In this document: one piece after another, positions 7,501-17,813 of the stretch | How the letters are laid out: each line of letters opens with the position of its first letter | Numbering within the stretch: position 1 is the first letter of the stretch | DNA from: LMUY01 sp965276785 | GTDB lineage: Bacteria > Pseudomonadota > Alphaproteobacteria > Acetobacterales > Acetobacteraceae | Direction of reading: 5' to 3' | Length of the DNA stretch: 64,000 nucleotides | Assembly: GCA_965276785.1 (NCBI GenBank) | Contig: OZ255629.1 | Location: 2,852,001-2,916,000 of the forward strand | The notes under the pieces: generated by a model | Told to the model about the DNA's origin: nothing | The model's database searches: none | The model's input: only the letters and a program-made list of their open reading frames with translations | Position numbers and translations under genes: made by a program

Positions 7501-9336
7501 ATGTCTCCGCCATCCGCAGGCCCAGGCGCCACGGCCATCCCCGCGAGCGGGGTGCGTAAGCGCCAAGGCAAACGCGTCCGTCGCCGGATCGGCGACGTGG
7601 TGTTGCATGCCCCGCAAACGCTGCGCGCCATGGTGCGGGCGGACGAGATTTGGCTTGTCGTGCTCGCAGGCTTTGTCGGGGTGACGGCAGGCTTGTGCGT
7701 CCATCTCATGACGGTCGTCACGCAACGCTGCCATGAGTGGCTGTTCAAGCTGCAAAACGGAGTTCGGCTGTCCGGTTCGGTCGATATCGACCAGATGCGG
7801 GCGCTCGGTGTGCCGGCGCTTGGGGGTGTCTTGATTGGCGTGATCGGCTTCGGCGTCGCACGATGGTGGAACCGGCGCACCGTCGACCCGATCGAAGCCA
7901 ACGCGCTCTATGGCGGCCGCATGTCGCTGACCGACAGCCTGATCGTCACGTTGCAAACCATGGTGTCGAACGGCGTTGGCGCGTCCGTCGGGTTGGAGGC
8001 CGGCTACACGCAAATCAGCTCCGCCTTGGCCTCGCGGCTCGGGCGCTCGTTCCGCGTGCGGCGCAACGACCTTCGATTGCTGGTCGGCTGCGGCGCGGCG
8101 GGGGCGATCGCGGCGGCGTTCCAGGCCCCGCTCACGGGCTCGTTCTACGCCTTTGAGCTGGTGATCGGCACGTATTCGCTGGCCACTTTGGCGCCCGTGG
8201 TGGTCTCCGCCATCGCGGCCGTGGTGGTGGTGGCCGCACTCAGCAGCGAGCCCGCCGGGTTCGACATCCGGGTGCCCACCCTGCTCGAGCCGGTGGACTA
8301 TCTGCCGATCCTGGCGCTGGGCGTGCTGTGCGCCCTGGGCGGCATCGCCTTGATGCGCGGCGTGACGTTGGTGGAATCGTGGTTCCGCCGCAGCGGCGTG
8401 CCGGCTTGGATGCGGCCCGGCGTTGGCGGCGTGATCGTCGGCGGCTTGGCGTTGTGGTCGCCGCAGGTGCTGTCATCCGGGCACGATGCGTTGCGGCTCG
8501 GGCTGGATACGCCGTATTCTGCGATGCATGTCGCCCTGCTGATCCTTGCCAAAGCGATTGCTTCGGCGGTGTCGATCGGGTCTGGGTTCCGCGGCGGCCT
8601 GTTTTTCGCCTCGTTGTTCCTGGGCGCCTTGGTGGGCAAGCTGTTTGCCGCCGGGCTGCTCGCGGTATCGGCCACGCAGGCGATTCCGCCCGTGGTCTGC
8701 GCCATGGTGGGCATGAGCGCGCTGGCGGTGGCCGTCGTTGGCGGCCCGCTCACCATGGCTTTTCTAGCGCTGGAGAGCACGGGCAACCTGCCGATGACCA
8801 TTGCGGTGCTGGCAGCCTCGGTGGTTTCGGCCATCACCGTGCGGCGCACCTTCGGCTACTCCTTCGCCACCTGGCGGTTCCACCTGCGCGGTGAGGCGAT
8901 CCGCTCGGCGGTGGACATCGGCTGGGTGCGCAATCTCACCGTCGGCCGGATGATGCGCAAGGACATGCGTACACTACGGTCGGACACCACGATCAGCGCC
9001 TTCCGCCGGCAAATCCCGCTTGGCTCGACCGACCGCGTGGTGGTGACGGACGATCTGGGCCGCTACGCCGGCGTGGTGCTCACCCCGGAGGTGCACGGCG
9101 CGGATGAGACGCTGACGCGGATCTCCGAGCTGGTGCACTACGGCAAGGACATGCTGCTGCCGCAAATGACGATCAAGGAAGCGGTGCAAATGTTCGAATC
9201 GACTGAGTCGGACGCGCTGGCCGTGGTGGACGCCGCCGATACCCGCAAGGTGATTGGGCTGCTGACCGAGGCGCACGCCTTGCGCCGCTACACCGAGGAG
9301 CTGGACCGGCAACGGCGGGAGCTGTCTGGCGAGTAG
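7501..9336 (+). CDS. ClC-family chloride channel/transporter with C-terminal CBS pair
   Basis: The 611-residue protein has many hydrophobic helices between about residues 50 and 450 and ClC signatures: GASVGLEAGYTQ, with the gating Glu of the GxEGP motif kept but the following Gly-Pro replaced, and GSGFRGGLFFASLFLGALVGK in place of the classical GxFxP. The last 150 residues form a tandem CBS domain (from VGRMMRKDMRTLRS, then MLLPQMTIKEAVQMFESTES), which binds adenine nucleotides and regulates transport. The protein probably moves chloride or fluoride-like anions across the inner membrane as a channel or H+ antiporter. The altered selectivity motifs make the ion uncertain. A cytosolic Arg/Lys-rich N-terminus precedes the first helix. 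Confidence 0.85.
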   Translation: MSPPSAGPGATAIPASGVRKRQGKRVRRRIGDVVLHAPQTLRAMVRADEIWLVVLAGFVGVTAGLCVHLMTVVTQRCHEWLFKLQNGVRLSGSVDIDQMRALGVPALGGVLIGVIGFGVARWWNRRTVDPIEANALYGGRMSLTDSLIVTLQTMVSNGVGASVGLEAGYTQISSALASRLGRSFRVRRNDLRLLVGCGAAGAIAAAFQAPLTGSFYAFELVIGTYSLATLAPVVVSAIAAVVVVAALSSEPAGFDIRVPTLLEPVDYLPILALGVLCALGGIALMRGVTLVESWFRRSGVPAWMRPGVGGVIVGGLALWSPQVLSSGHDALRLGLDTPYSAMHVALLILAKAIASAVSIGSGFRGGLFFASLFLGALVGKLFAAGLLAVSATQAIPPVVCAMVGMSALAVAVVGGPLTMAFLALESTGNLPMTIAVLAASVVSAITVRRTFGYSFATWRFHLRGEAIRSAVDIGWVRNLTVGRMMRKDMRTLRSDTTISAFRRQIPLGSTDRVVVTDDLGRYAGVVLTPEVHGADETLTRISELVHYGKDMLLPQMTIKEAVQMFESTESDALAVVDAADTRKVIGLLTEAHALRRYTEELDRQRRELSGE

Positions 9337-9453
9337 GACAGAACTCGCCAGTGCCTTGCCCTGAACACTGAGCAGCAAGTATAATCGTCTGTCAGGCGCG
9401 GCGATCAAGCCGGGTGCAGCCGGACGTGATGAGGGAAGGGGCAGATAGCAGCC

Positions 9454-10155
9454 ATGGGTCGGCCGGTCGCATCGAAGCAGCCGCCTCGCACGTACGTCAT
9501 CTCGCTCGAAAACCGCAAGGCGCGGGGGTCCGGCCACGAGCGGCCCGCGGAAATACTCGAGGCCGCAAGAGAACTGTTCCTGGAGCATGGCATCGAGAAG
9601 GTCTCTACCCGGCAGATCGCCAGCCGCGTGGGCATGTCGCAGACCGCCCTGTACGTCTACTTCAATAGCAAGGAGGAGATGTATGAAGCCCTGGTGGACG
9701 CGGCCTTTACCAAGCTGAACGCTGCCTTCGAACGGCTCAAGACGCCTGACGATCCGTTGACGACGCTGCGCCTTGCGATCGGGGGCTATATCCGGTTCGG
9801 ATTGAACAACCCGGACGAGTACAGGATTGCCTTTCTGCTCAGGGACGCCCGCCGGATGGCCGCTCAACGGTCTGGAGAGCACCGCCACACCATCGGCATG
9901 CAGGTGTTTTCCATGCTCGAGAAGCTGATTTCGGACTGCATCGCTGGTGGGGTCATCGGCGACGACGGCGACCAGGGCAGGGCGACCGCGAAAGTGGTCT
10001 GGGCCGCGGTTCACGGTGTTGTCGCCCTCCTCCTGGCCTATCCGGATTTCGGCTGGGAACCGACTGACACGTTGATCGCCCGGCACACCGAGATGCTGCT
10101 CAATGGGCTGGTCGTTCAGCCAAGAGTTCAAAGCCGAGACGGCGGCGGTACGTAA
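9454..10155 (+). CDS. TetR-family transcriptional regulator
   Basis: The 233-residue regulator has a TetR HTH at about residues 30-78: ERPAEILEAARELFLEHGIE, then VSTRQIASRVGMSQTALYVYF and NSKEEMYEALV. The C-terminal ligand-binding part (LRLAIGGYIRFGLNNPDEYRI) resembles TetR_C_13/33-type domains. TetR proteins repress a neighbouring gene until a small ligand binds. The closest candidate target is the ClC gene upstream, but no operator was identified. The N-terminal extension of about 28 residues is basic. Start ATG at 9454. Confidence 0.85.
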   Translation: MGRPVASKQPPRTYVISLENRKARGSGHERPAEILEAARELFLEHGIEKVSTRQIASRVGMSQTALYVYFNSKEEMYEALVDAAFTKLNAAFERLKTPDDPLTTLRLAIGGYIRFGLNNPDEYRIAFLLRDARRMAAQRSGEHRHTIGMQVFSMLEKLISDCIAGGVIGDDGDQGRATAKVVWAAVHGVVALLLAYPDFGWEPTDTLIARHTEMLLNGLVVQPRVQSRDGGGT

Positions 10156-10659
10156 CGACCGTTGCGGCATGACCTAGCTGAACGAGCCTGGATTCCGCGT
10201 CGGAGTGGAACGGCTGCATCGCCTCGTTGCTGCGGTCGACGCACTTGCTTGATTTGGTCGGCCGGTTCAGCCGACGCGCTGTCGCGCGCGTCAGCATCGG
10301 ACCACTAGTCACGGACCACATCTGCTGGCACTTCGAGCAGTTGACTTGTCTGGTTCGGGGGCTTTCTGTCCACGAGTTGTGCTTTGAAATAGCCTGATCC
10401 GGTTGCATTGCCAGTTCCATAGAATGCGATCCGGTAATAGCCGGTGAAGGAACGGTCACTGACGTTGATATCATCGATCGACAGCTTGACGTTGGAAATC
10501 ACGTTTCCGATCACCGCCCAGTTGCAATAGAAATTACTAAGTTCAAGCGAAGCCGTCCCATTCGGCCGTGACGCGATGGTGCCATCGATGGTGCCACACA
10601 GCGGTGGCACCGCGTCCACCGTCGCATCGATGTTAGATTTAAAGGCAAACCCATCCTTA

Positions 10660-11717
10660 GACTCAAATCGCTTTGACTGGAATCGCAGTTTTCTCCTTCC
10701 GAAACGGGAGCGACGTGTGATTCGAAGGCTTCCGGCTGATACCGGAGGCGAGGATGGCGTGGCGGCGTGGACAGGCCTACGGGCAGGACTTGCGGGATCG
10801 GGTGCTGGCATGCCGCGATCTGACCTTGGTGCAGGCGGCAACGCGCTTTGGCGTGAGCCCGTCTTATGTTTCGAAAGTGCGGGCCCGGCTTCGCGAGCTC
10901 GGCGATCCGGCCCCTGGCCCGCAGCATGGCCATGTTCCGTTGCGATTGGCCGGCGTCACCAAGGACTTGGCAGCACAAATCCATCGGTTTCCAGATGCCA
11001 CGTTGGACGAGCTGCGGTTGTGGCTGTCGCAAACCCACAAAGTCAGTGTGAGCTACTCCGTAATGTGGAAAGTCGTCGCCCGGCTGGGCCTGACATATAA
11101 AAAAAGCACCTGCAGGCCGAGGAACAGCGGCGCGAGGACACCGCCGAAGCGCGCCGACAATGGGCGGCGCGCCAGCTCACTCTCAATCCAGCGCGCCTTG
11201 TCTTCCTCGATGAAACCTGGGCCACGACCAACATGACCCGCACACGCGGCCGGGCACCACGGGGCGAGCGCCTGGTCGGCATCGTCCCGCACGGCCATTG
11301 GCACACAACCACCTTCCTGGCCGGCCTGCGCACAACCGGCTTGATTGCTCCGTTGGTGCTGGACAGCGCGATCAACGGAGCGGCGTTCCTCGCCTACATC
11401 CAGCAGTTCCTGGTCAAGGAACTCAAGCCAGGCGACGTCGTGGTGCTCGATAACCTCAGCTCGCACAAGGTGAGCGGCGTGCGCGAGGCCATCGAGGCTG
11501 CCGGTGCGAGCCTGATCTATCTGCCGCCCTACAGTCCAGACCTCAACCCGATCGAGCTGACGTTCTCCAAGTTCAAACGCCTGCTTCGCGATGCGGCCGA
11601 ACGCACCATCGAGGACCTCTGGACCGCAATCGGCCGCCTGCTCAAGCGCTTCACCCCGCAGGAGTGCGCCAACTACATCCGACACTGCGGGTTTGCACAG
11701 TCAGAACGATAAGGGTC
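10660..11717. mobile_element. IS630-family insertion sequence, apparently intact
   Basis: The element is about 1058 bp, flanked by a TA duplication (10658-10659 and 11718-11719), the IS630/Tc1 target. The terminal inverted repeats begin TAGACTCAAATCG (left, including the TA) and TAGACCCTTATCG (right, reverse complement). They match at 17 of the first 22 positions by my alignment. It carries one transposase gene split by a programmed frameshift. The element sits within, and opposite in direction to, the lipoprotein gene. Confidence 0.92.
10754..11712 (+). CDS. IS630-family transposase, made by -1 frameshifting
   Basis: The first frame (ATG at 10754) encodes the N-terminal winged-helix DNA-binding part (YGQDLRDRVLACRDLTLVQA, then FGVSPSYVSKV) up to LGLTYKK. 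At a run of seven A (11099-11105) a -1 shift enters the second frame, KKHLQAEEQRRED, and continues to the stop at 11712. The second frame carries the DDE residues: Asp in LVFLDETWATTN, Asp in VVLDNLSSHK and Glu in SPDLNPIELTFSKFK. The fused product is about 319 residues, the normal IS630 length. All catalytic residues are present, so the element is probably active. A sequencing error in the A-run is the alternative, but the frameshift is common in this family. Confidence 0.88.
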
Positions 11718-12248
11718 TAGACGGCGTGACCGCTTTCACGTTCAAAGCGGCGACATTCATGCTCAGCGGGAAGATTGGGCCGCCGATTCCGAACGCCGAT
11801 AAGCCGTCGTTCACCTTGGTGCAGGACTTGGACGCCGGGTCGGCCGCGCAGAGTTGGATTACGTAGGGCGACGATCCTTTGTTAAACACGTCGCTTACTG
11901 CCTGGGATGTACTTTCCTGCGGATTGCTGATGCTCAGTGGCGGCTGAGCGACAAACCTGCCCGTGCCTCCGCAAGCGGCGAGCAGAAGCGAAGAAGAGAG
12001 TGATACCGCAGTAAGTCCTTGAGATCGCTTGATCATGCAATGGTCTCCGGCTGGTGGCTTGGGGCACGATGACGTGCTTCGGGCGTGTTTAGGCCGACCC
12101 GCGACGCTGGGTGCCTGCCCCTAGCCGTTTAGTATGTTCGCTGAACACTGACAAGCGATTTGTTTTCGGCGAACTACCAGTCGTTTACCCGCGCCGCAAA
12201 CCGGCATCTACGCGCGTCGCAATCGCCTGCTGTGCGAGTGGACCCGGC

Positions 12249-13069
12249 TCACTTGCGCAGCTCCCCTAGCATGGCCCGGGCGCTCTCGGCGGCGGGGCCT
12301 TGCGGAACGAGCGCCAGAAAACACTCCAAGCAATGCAGTGCCTCCGCGACACCACCTAGCCGCTGGTGCAACGCCGCGGCTTCGCGCCACAACCCAGCGC
12401 GGTCGGGCGCCACCCGCAGCATGTCCTCTATCGCCGTCAGCGCGCCGGCTTGGTCGTTCGCTCGCAAGCGCCGCAGCTTGAGGTTATGCTGCAGCCGCAG
12501 CAGGACGGCGCGGGGGCTCATCGGTTGCAACAAGCCGGGCCGCAACTCCGCCTTCGGCCCCTCCATCCGCTTGATCAAGCCGCGCAACGCCTGAGCGCTC
12601 ATCGGCTCGCCCCCGTCGAACACGTCCAGCACGAGCTGGGTGCCGGAGCCGGGCAGCGCGATCATGAAATGGCCGGGGAAATCCACGCCGTAAGCCTCCC
12701 ACCCGGCGGCACGGGCGCAGTGCAGCCAGAGCACGCCAAGTGCCACCGGCAAGCCGCGCCGGCGAGCGATCACGCGGATGAGGTTGGCATTATCGGGGTG
12801 GTCATAGGTCGCGACGTCGCCGCCGTAACGCCAGTGCCCGGTGAGCAGCCCGGCCAGCGCCGCGGCCCGTACGGCAGGCGAGCTTGCGGAGCGTTCGACG
12901 GCGAGGGCGGCCGCGTCCCGCGCCAGCTCCGACAGGTGGGCGGCGGCCGCCTGCCAATTGTCCTCTGGGGCGTCGATGCGGGCGAATTGCAGGGCGGCAC
13001 CGGCCAAATCCAGTTCACTATCTGGAATTTGGCCGATCGCGTCCAGAGCGAGCCGGGCGCTGACTGCGC

Positions 13070-13073
<4 letters not shown>
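12249..13073 (-). CDS. SirB1-family protein (transglutaminase-like with TPR-like tail)
   Basis: The protein matches the SirB1 family: an N-terminal transglutaminase-like domain (NANLIRVIARRRGLPVALGV, then GWEAYGVDFPGHFMIAL), followed by a helical repeat tail (LKLRRLRANDQAGALTAIEDM, AALHQRLGGVAEALHCLECF) resembling tetratricopeptide repeats. The family has no established biochemical activity. The frame is open upstream to 13235, but that stretch lies inside thiC. The GTG at 13073 forms a GTGA overlap with the thiC stop and gives MSAVSARLALDAIGQIPDSE, so I chose it (274 residues). Translation is probably coupled to thiC, and expression may therefore follow thiamine status. Confidence 0.8.
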
Positions 13074-14908
<1,835 letters not shown>

Positions 14909-14960
14909 TGTCGCCTACCCTCTGTGTGGCTTCGGGAGGCGACGCGCTGGACGGCGCACC

Positions 14961-15064
14961 CCATCCCTACGCCGGCATGATCCGGATCAGGTCTAGGGTC
15001 ACCGCGCTGCTCACCGCCATGGCGGAAAACCAACGGTATCTCAGCCCCCTGCGGGGCTCCCCTT
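14961..15064 (-). promoter_or_regulatory. TPP (THI-box) riboswitch upstream of thiC
   Basis: On the minus strand the leader contains the two conserved TPP-riboswitch cores: GGGGAGCCCCGC followed by GGGGGCTGAGATACC on the pyrimidine-sensing side, and GACCCTAGACCTGATCCGG followed by ATCATGCCGGCGTAGGGA on the pyrophosphate-sensing side. The closing P1 pairs the GGGGA-type 5' end with the AGGGATGGGG-type 3' end. It sits directly before thiC, as in most bacteria, and probably controls translation or transcription elongation of thiC-sirB1. Confidence 0.95.
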
Positions 15065-15086
15065 GGAGACTGCCAGGCTCACCATT

Positions 15087-15114
15087 CCGGCAAGGCTTGT
15101 CAACGCCTTGCCGG
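15087..15114. terminator. Perfect 10-bp hairpin between marR and the TPP riboswitch
   Basis: CCGGCAAGGC (15087-15096), the 8-base loop TTGTCAAC, and GCCTTGCCGG (15105-15114) form a perfect stem. It lies just after marR and just before the riboswitch. No T-run follows on the minus strand, so it is not a classical intrinsic terminator. It may mark the marR transcript end or separate the two units. Confidence 0.5.
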
Positions 15115-15142
15115 GCGGGCGGCGAACACAGTGTAGTGGGCG

Positions 15143-15541
15143 TTAGTTATGCATCGTCTTACGCGCAGCTTCGGCGCTATGCGTGCCAGCGCTCTTGCGG
15201 CTGGGCGCGTGGGCTTCAGACATAATGGACCGCATGTCACGCAGGAACGCGGCGCCCTTCAGCGTACGTTGCACCAGCACGCTGCGGCGGTCGGCCGGGT
15301 CGACCTTGCGACGGGCTAGGTCCAGCTCGCCGAGCCGGTCGAGCGCGCGGGTGATGGCCGGCTTGGAGACGTTCAGCTCGGCAGCCAGGCCACGCACGGT
15401 ATGCGCGCCTTCCTGCAAATAGCAGGTGAGGAACACCCCCAATTGCCGGGCCGACAAATCCGGTCCGTCACGACGCACAAGCGCCACGACAGTGTCGCGG
15501 AGGATGGCAACGAGTTGGTCGGTCGATGACGATTGTGGCAT
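15143..15541 (-). CDS. MarR-family transcriptional regulator
   Basis: The 132-residue protein has a MarR winged helix: LSARQLGVFLTCYLQEGAHT, then VRGLAAELNVSKPAITRALD (recognition helix) and the wing KVDPADRRSVLVQRTLKG with the conserved DxRS(V). Such dimers repress nearby genes and release DNA on ligand binding. The C-terminal tail is short and basic (ARKTMHN). It lies upstream of thiC on the same strand, separated by a hairpin and the riboswitch, so it is probably its own unit. Its target is unknown. Start ATG at 15541. Confidence 0.88.
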   Translation of the reverse strand: MPQSSSTDQLVAILRDTVVALVRRDGPDLSARQLGVFLTCYLQEGAHTVRGLAAELNVSKPAITRALDRLGELDLARRKVDPADRRSVLVQRTLKGAAFLRDMRSIMSEAHAPSRKSAGTHSAEAARKTMHN

Positions 15542-15699
15542 TTTGGCTGGTCCTTTCTTTCCGGCAGTGCACCTGCAGCCGGCGCTGCTCCGGACGAACT
15601 TGCAACATTGCGGTAGCGATTCCTACGGCAGAACCTACGACATCAGCTTGCCTATCGGCAATAACTCATTCACTCGCCTAAGTTTAGATGCCAATTACG

Positions 15700-17088
15700 T
15701 TATCCGATTGGTTGCGTCCTGTCGGGCGGATGAAGCTCTCGTAACAACGCCAAACAGGCCAGTAATCCATGTGAATCGCCGCCTTCGGGGCGGCCGGACG
15801 ATGCCGAATCGTTCCAGGCGTACGTATCGAGGTGGACCCAGGGCTTTGAGCCGGTCACGAAACGTTGAAGAAATAACGCAGCAGTAACGGCTCCGGCCAT
15901 CGGCTTGGAGCCGACGTTGTTTAAGTCCGCGACCTTGCTGCCTAGCCAGCTTTCGTAGCCGGGCCAGAGCGGCAGCCGCCAAACCGGGTCATGCGCGGCC
16001 AGGCCCGCCGCAAGCAGAGCGGCAGCCGTCGCATCGTCGTTGCAGAACATTGCCGGCAGTTCGGGGCCGAGCGCCACCCGGGCCGCCCCGGTCAGCGTCG
16101 CCGCATCGATCAGCAGGTCGGGCTGCTCGTCGGAGGCTTCGGCCAGCAGGTCGCACAACACCAGGCGGCCTTCGGCATCGGTGTTGCCCACTTCCACCGT
16201 CAGGCCCCGCCGGGTGGCGAGCACGTCGGAGGGGCGCATGGCGTGGCCGGAGATGCTGTTCTCCACGCAGCCGAGCCGCAGCACCAGCCGCACCGGCAGG
16301 TCCAGCGCCATCACGCTGCGGGCCAGGCCCAGCATGATCGCGGCGCCGCCCATGTCCTTCTTCATCCGCAGCATGCCGGCGGAGGGCTTGATGTCGTAAC
16401 CGCCGGTGTCGAAACAGACGCCCTTGCCGCACAGCGCCACCAGCGGGGCGTGCGGGCCGGCGCTACTGCCGCGCCAGCGCAGGGTGGCCACGGCGGGCGG
16501 CCGGTCCGACCCGGCGCCGACCGCGGCCACGGCGGGGTAGCCCTGTTGCAGCGCCGGGCCGGACACGACGGTGGCTTCGGCGCCGAAGGCATCGGCCACG
16601 GTGACGAGGGCAGCGGCCAATTCGGCCGGGCCGAGCCGGTCGGCCGGTGTGTTGATGAGGTCCCGCACCAGCCAGATGGACCGCGCCAACTCCGCGGCGT
16701 CGCCGGGGACGGCCTGAAGCTGGGCGCATGGGCGGGCAGGTTTGAAGGCGGTGAACTGGTAGGCGCCGAGGCAGAAGCCGAGCACGGCGTCGTCCGGCGC
16801 AAACTCCCCCGCTTCGATCCGCCAGGCGCGCGGCGGCAGGGCGAACGGCAGCGCGCCGAACTCGCGCGGGTCGCGGCTGGTGCCCAGGCCGAGCACGGCG
16901 CCCTCGATGCCGTCGCCGCCGGGCAGGATGCGGATGTCGCCGGCCGCGGCAGCGAAGCCGCTGGCGGTGAGGAAGGCTGAATGGGGTGAGCCGGCCAAGA
17001 AGGCGGCGAGGCCGTCCGGACGCAGCGCGGTGACGGGCAGCGCGGGCGCGTCCGGCGGAGCCAGGCAGTCGATGTTGCGATTGAACAT
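15700..17088 (-). CDS. Leucyl aminopeptidase-family (M17) metallopeptidase
   Basis: The protein belongs to peptidase family M17, cytosolic hexameric di-metal aminopeptidases that release N-terminal residues from peptides. Metal and catalytic motifs are present: GKGVCFDTGGYDIKP, MLRMKKDMGGAA and VEVGNTDAEGRLVLCDLLAE. The N-terminal half is the usual divergent macrodomain-like part. The frame is open to 17199, but ATG at 17088 (MFNRNIDCLAPPDAPALPVT) is the sensible start and gives 462 residues. The segment GYDIKPSAGMLRM and the C-terminal WNDSASSGRPEGGD are typical of the alphaproteobacterial paralogue rather than PepA itself. Confidence 0.88.
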   Translation of the reverse strand: MFNRNIDCLAPPDAPALPVTALRPDGLAAFLAGSPHSAFLTASGFAAAAGDIRILPGGDGIEGAVLGLGTSRDPREFGALPFALPPRAWRIEAGEFAPDDAVLGFCLGAYQFTAFKPARPCAQLQAVPGDAAELARSIWLVRDLINTPADRLGPAELAAALVTVADAFGAEATVVSGPALQQGYPAVAAVGAGSDRPPAVATLRWRGSSAGPHAPLVALCGKGVCFDTGGYDIKPSAGMLRMKKDMGGAAIMLGLARSVMALDLPVRLVLRLGCVENSISGHAMRPSDVLATRRGLTVEVGNTDAEGRLVLCDLLAEASDEQPDLLIDAATLTGAARVALGPELPAMFCNDDATAAALLAAGLAAHDPVWRLPLWPGYESWLGSKVADLNNVGSKPMAGAVTAALFLQRFVTGSKPWVHLDTYAWNDSASSGRPEGGDSHGLLACLALLRELHPPDRTQPIG

Positions 17089-17261
17089 CGGGGGAGTCTC
17101 ACCCAAGCGGGGCGGGCTGACAATGGTTATCCCCGGGGATATCGGGGCGGCAGCCATTACACGGCGTCGCGGAGCGGTTATGCAAGCCATCCAAATCACA
17201 ATCGCAAATCTCAGTGGAGCTGGTCGAGCCGCGATTTCGCCTGGCGTAATGACGCTCTACT

Positions 17262-17392
17262 TTAGTTGGGACACGGGCAACCACGGGGTTTGGCTGATGA
17301 CGTCGAGCGGTTCTTGACGAGGACTGGCTCTCAACGGGTTGGGCCGGTGATGCTGGGACGCCGTGGATGCCCGGATCAAGTCCTGGCATGAC
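17262..17392. repeat. Dispersed palindromic (MITE-like) repeat, copy 1
   Basis: This segment is clearly homologous over its length to 30405-30542: GGCTGATGACGTCG, CGGTTCTTG, GAGGACTGGCTC, GGTGATGCTGGGACGCCGTG and the end CAAGTCCTGGCATGAC are shared. The left terminal repeat is degraded. The rest of the gap 17089-17426 between the aminopeptidase and cytochrome genes holds no gene I can support. Confidence 0.8.
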
Positions 17393-17426
17393 GGTATTCT
17401 CTAACCGAACAGGGTGCATTCCCGCC

Positions 17427-17813
17427 TTAGCGCAAGGCGGCGACGCCTGCCGGGTCTGGCGCTGGCGCGGGCATGACGCCAAAGCGCGATTGCACGTAGG
17501 CGACGAGTTCGGCCACCTGGGCGTCCGACAAGAAGCGGCTGAAACCCGGCATCGCCCCGTGGCCATGGAGCACGCGGGTGATCACGTAGCGCGAGGATGC
17601 CAGCCGCGGGTCGCCGGCCAAAGCGGGATAGGCTCCGGCGCCGGCCGCGCCTTGGCCTTGGGGCATGTGGCAGCTCGCGCAGACCGAACCGTAGAGCCCC
17701 GCGCCGGACACTTCGGTGAAATGCGCCGGGCTGCCGAAGCTGGGCCAGGGCTCCTGCGCAGCGGCGGTGCCGAACCCGGCCGCACACAGCGCGAGCAGGG
17801 CGATCCGCCTCAT
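17427..17813 (-). CDS. Class I c-type cytochrome, partner of the flavin amine oxidoreductase
   Basis: The 128-residue protein has a Sec signal peptide (MRRIALLALCAAGFGTAAAQ), one haem-binding CASCH (Cys45, Cys48, His49) and a likely axial Met88 in GHGAMPGFSRFL. It is therefore a soluble periplasmic mono-haem cytochrome c. Its ATG (17813) overlaps the stop of the amine oxidoreductase gene (ATGA), so the two are made together. By analogy with the NicA2/CycN pair of nicotine degraders it probably takes electrons from the flavoenzyme. A much longer upstream frame on this strand is a shadow of the oxidoreductase. Confidence 0.88.
   Translation of the reverse strand: MRRIALLALCAAGFGTAAAQEPWPSFGSPAHFTEVSGAGLYGSVCASCHMPQGQGAAGAGAYPALAGDPRLASSRYVITRVLHGHGAMPGFSRFLSDAQVAELVAYVQSRFGVMPAPAPDPAGVAALR

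Larger units (their letters stand above)
10305..12036 (-). pseudogene. Putative lipoprotein gene split by IS630 insertion
   Basis: The 5' part (12036 to 11719) encodes a lipoprotein signal with lipobox LLLAACGG and 106 residues ending NVKAVTPS. The 3' part (10658 to 10305) encodes KDGFAFKSNIDATVDAVPPL onward for 117 residues ending VPADVVRD. An IS630-family element lies exactly between them. Removing the element and one copy of the TA target restores a single open frame of 223 codons. The product would be an outer- or inner-membrane lipoprotein of unknown function, with no domain I recognise. The residual 5' piece could still make a truncated lipoprotein ending a few codons into the IS. Base composition is visibly less GC-rich than that of the neighbours. 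Confidence 0.85.

Noticed and set aside
10100..10474. Minus-strand 124-codon frame over the TetR 3' end and the lipoprotein 3' part.
   Set aside because: It overlaps better-supported genes in other frames and has no recognisable domain.
17089..17426. Short open frames reading MPGLDPGIHGVPASPAQP-like peptides.
   Set aside because: These come from the palindromic repeat; similar peptides occur in all copies.
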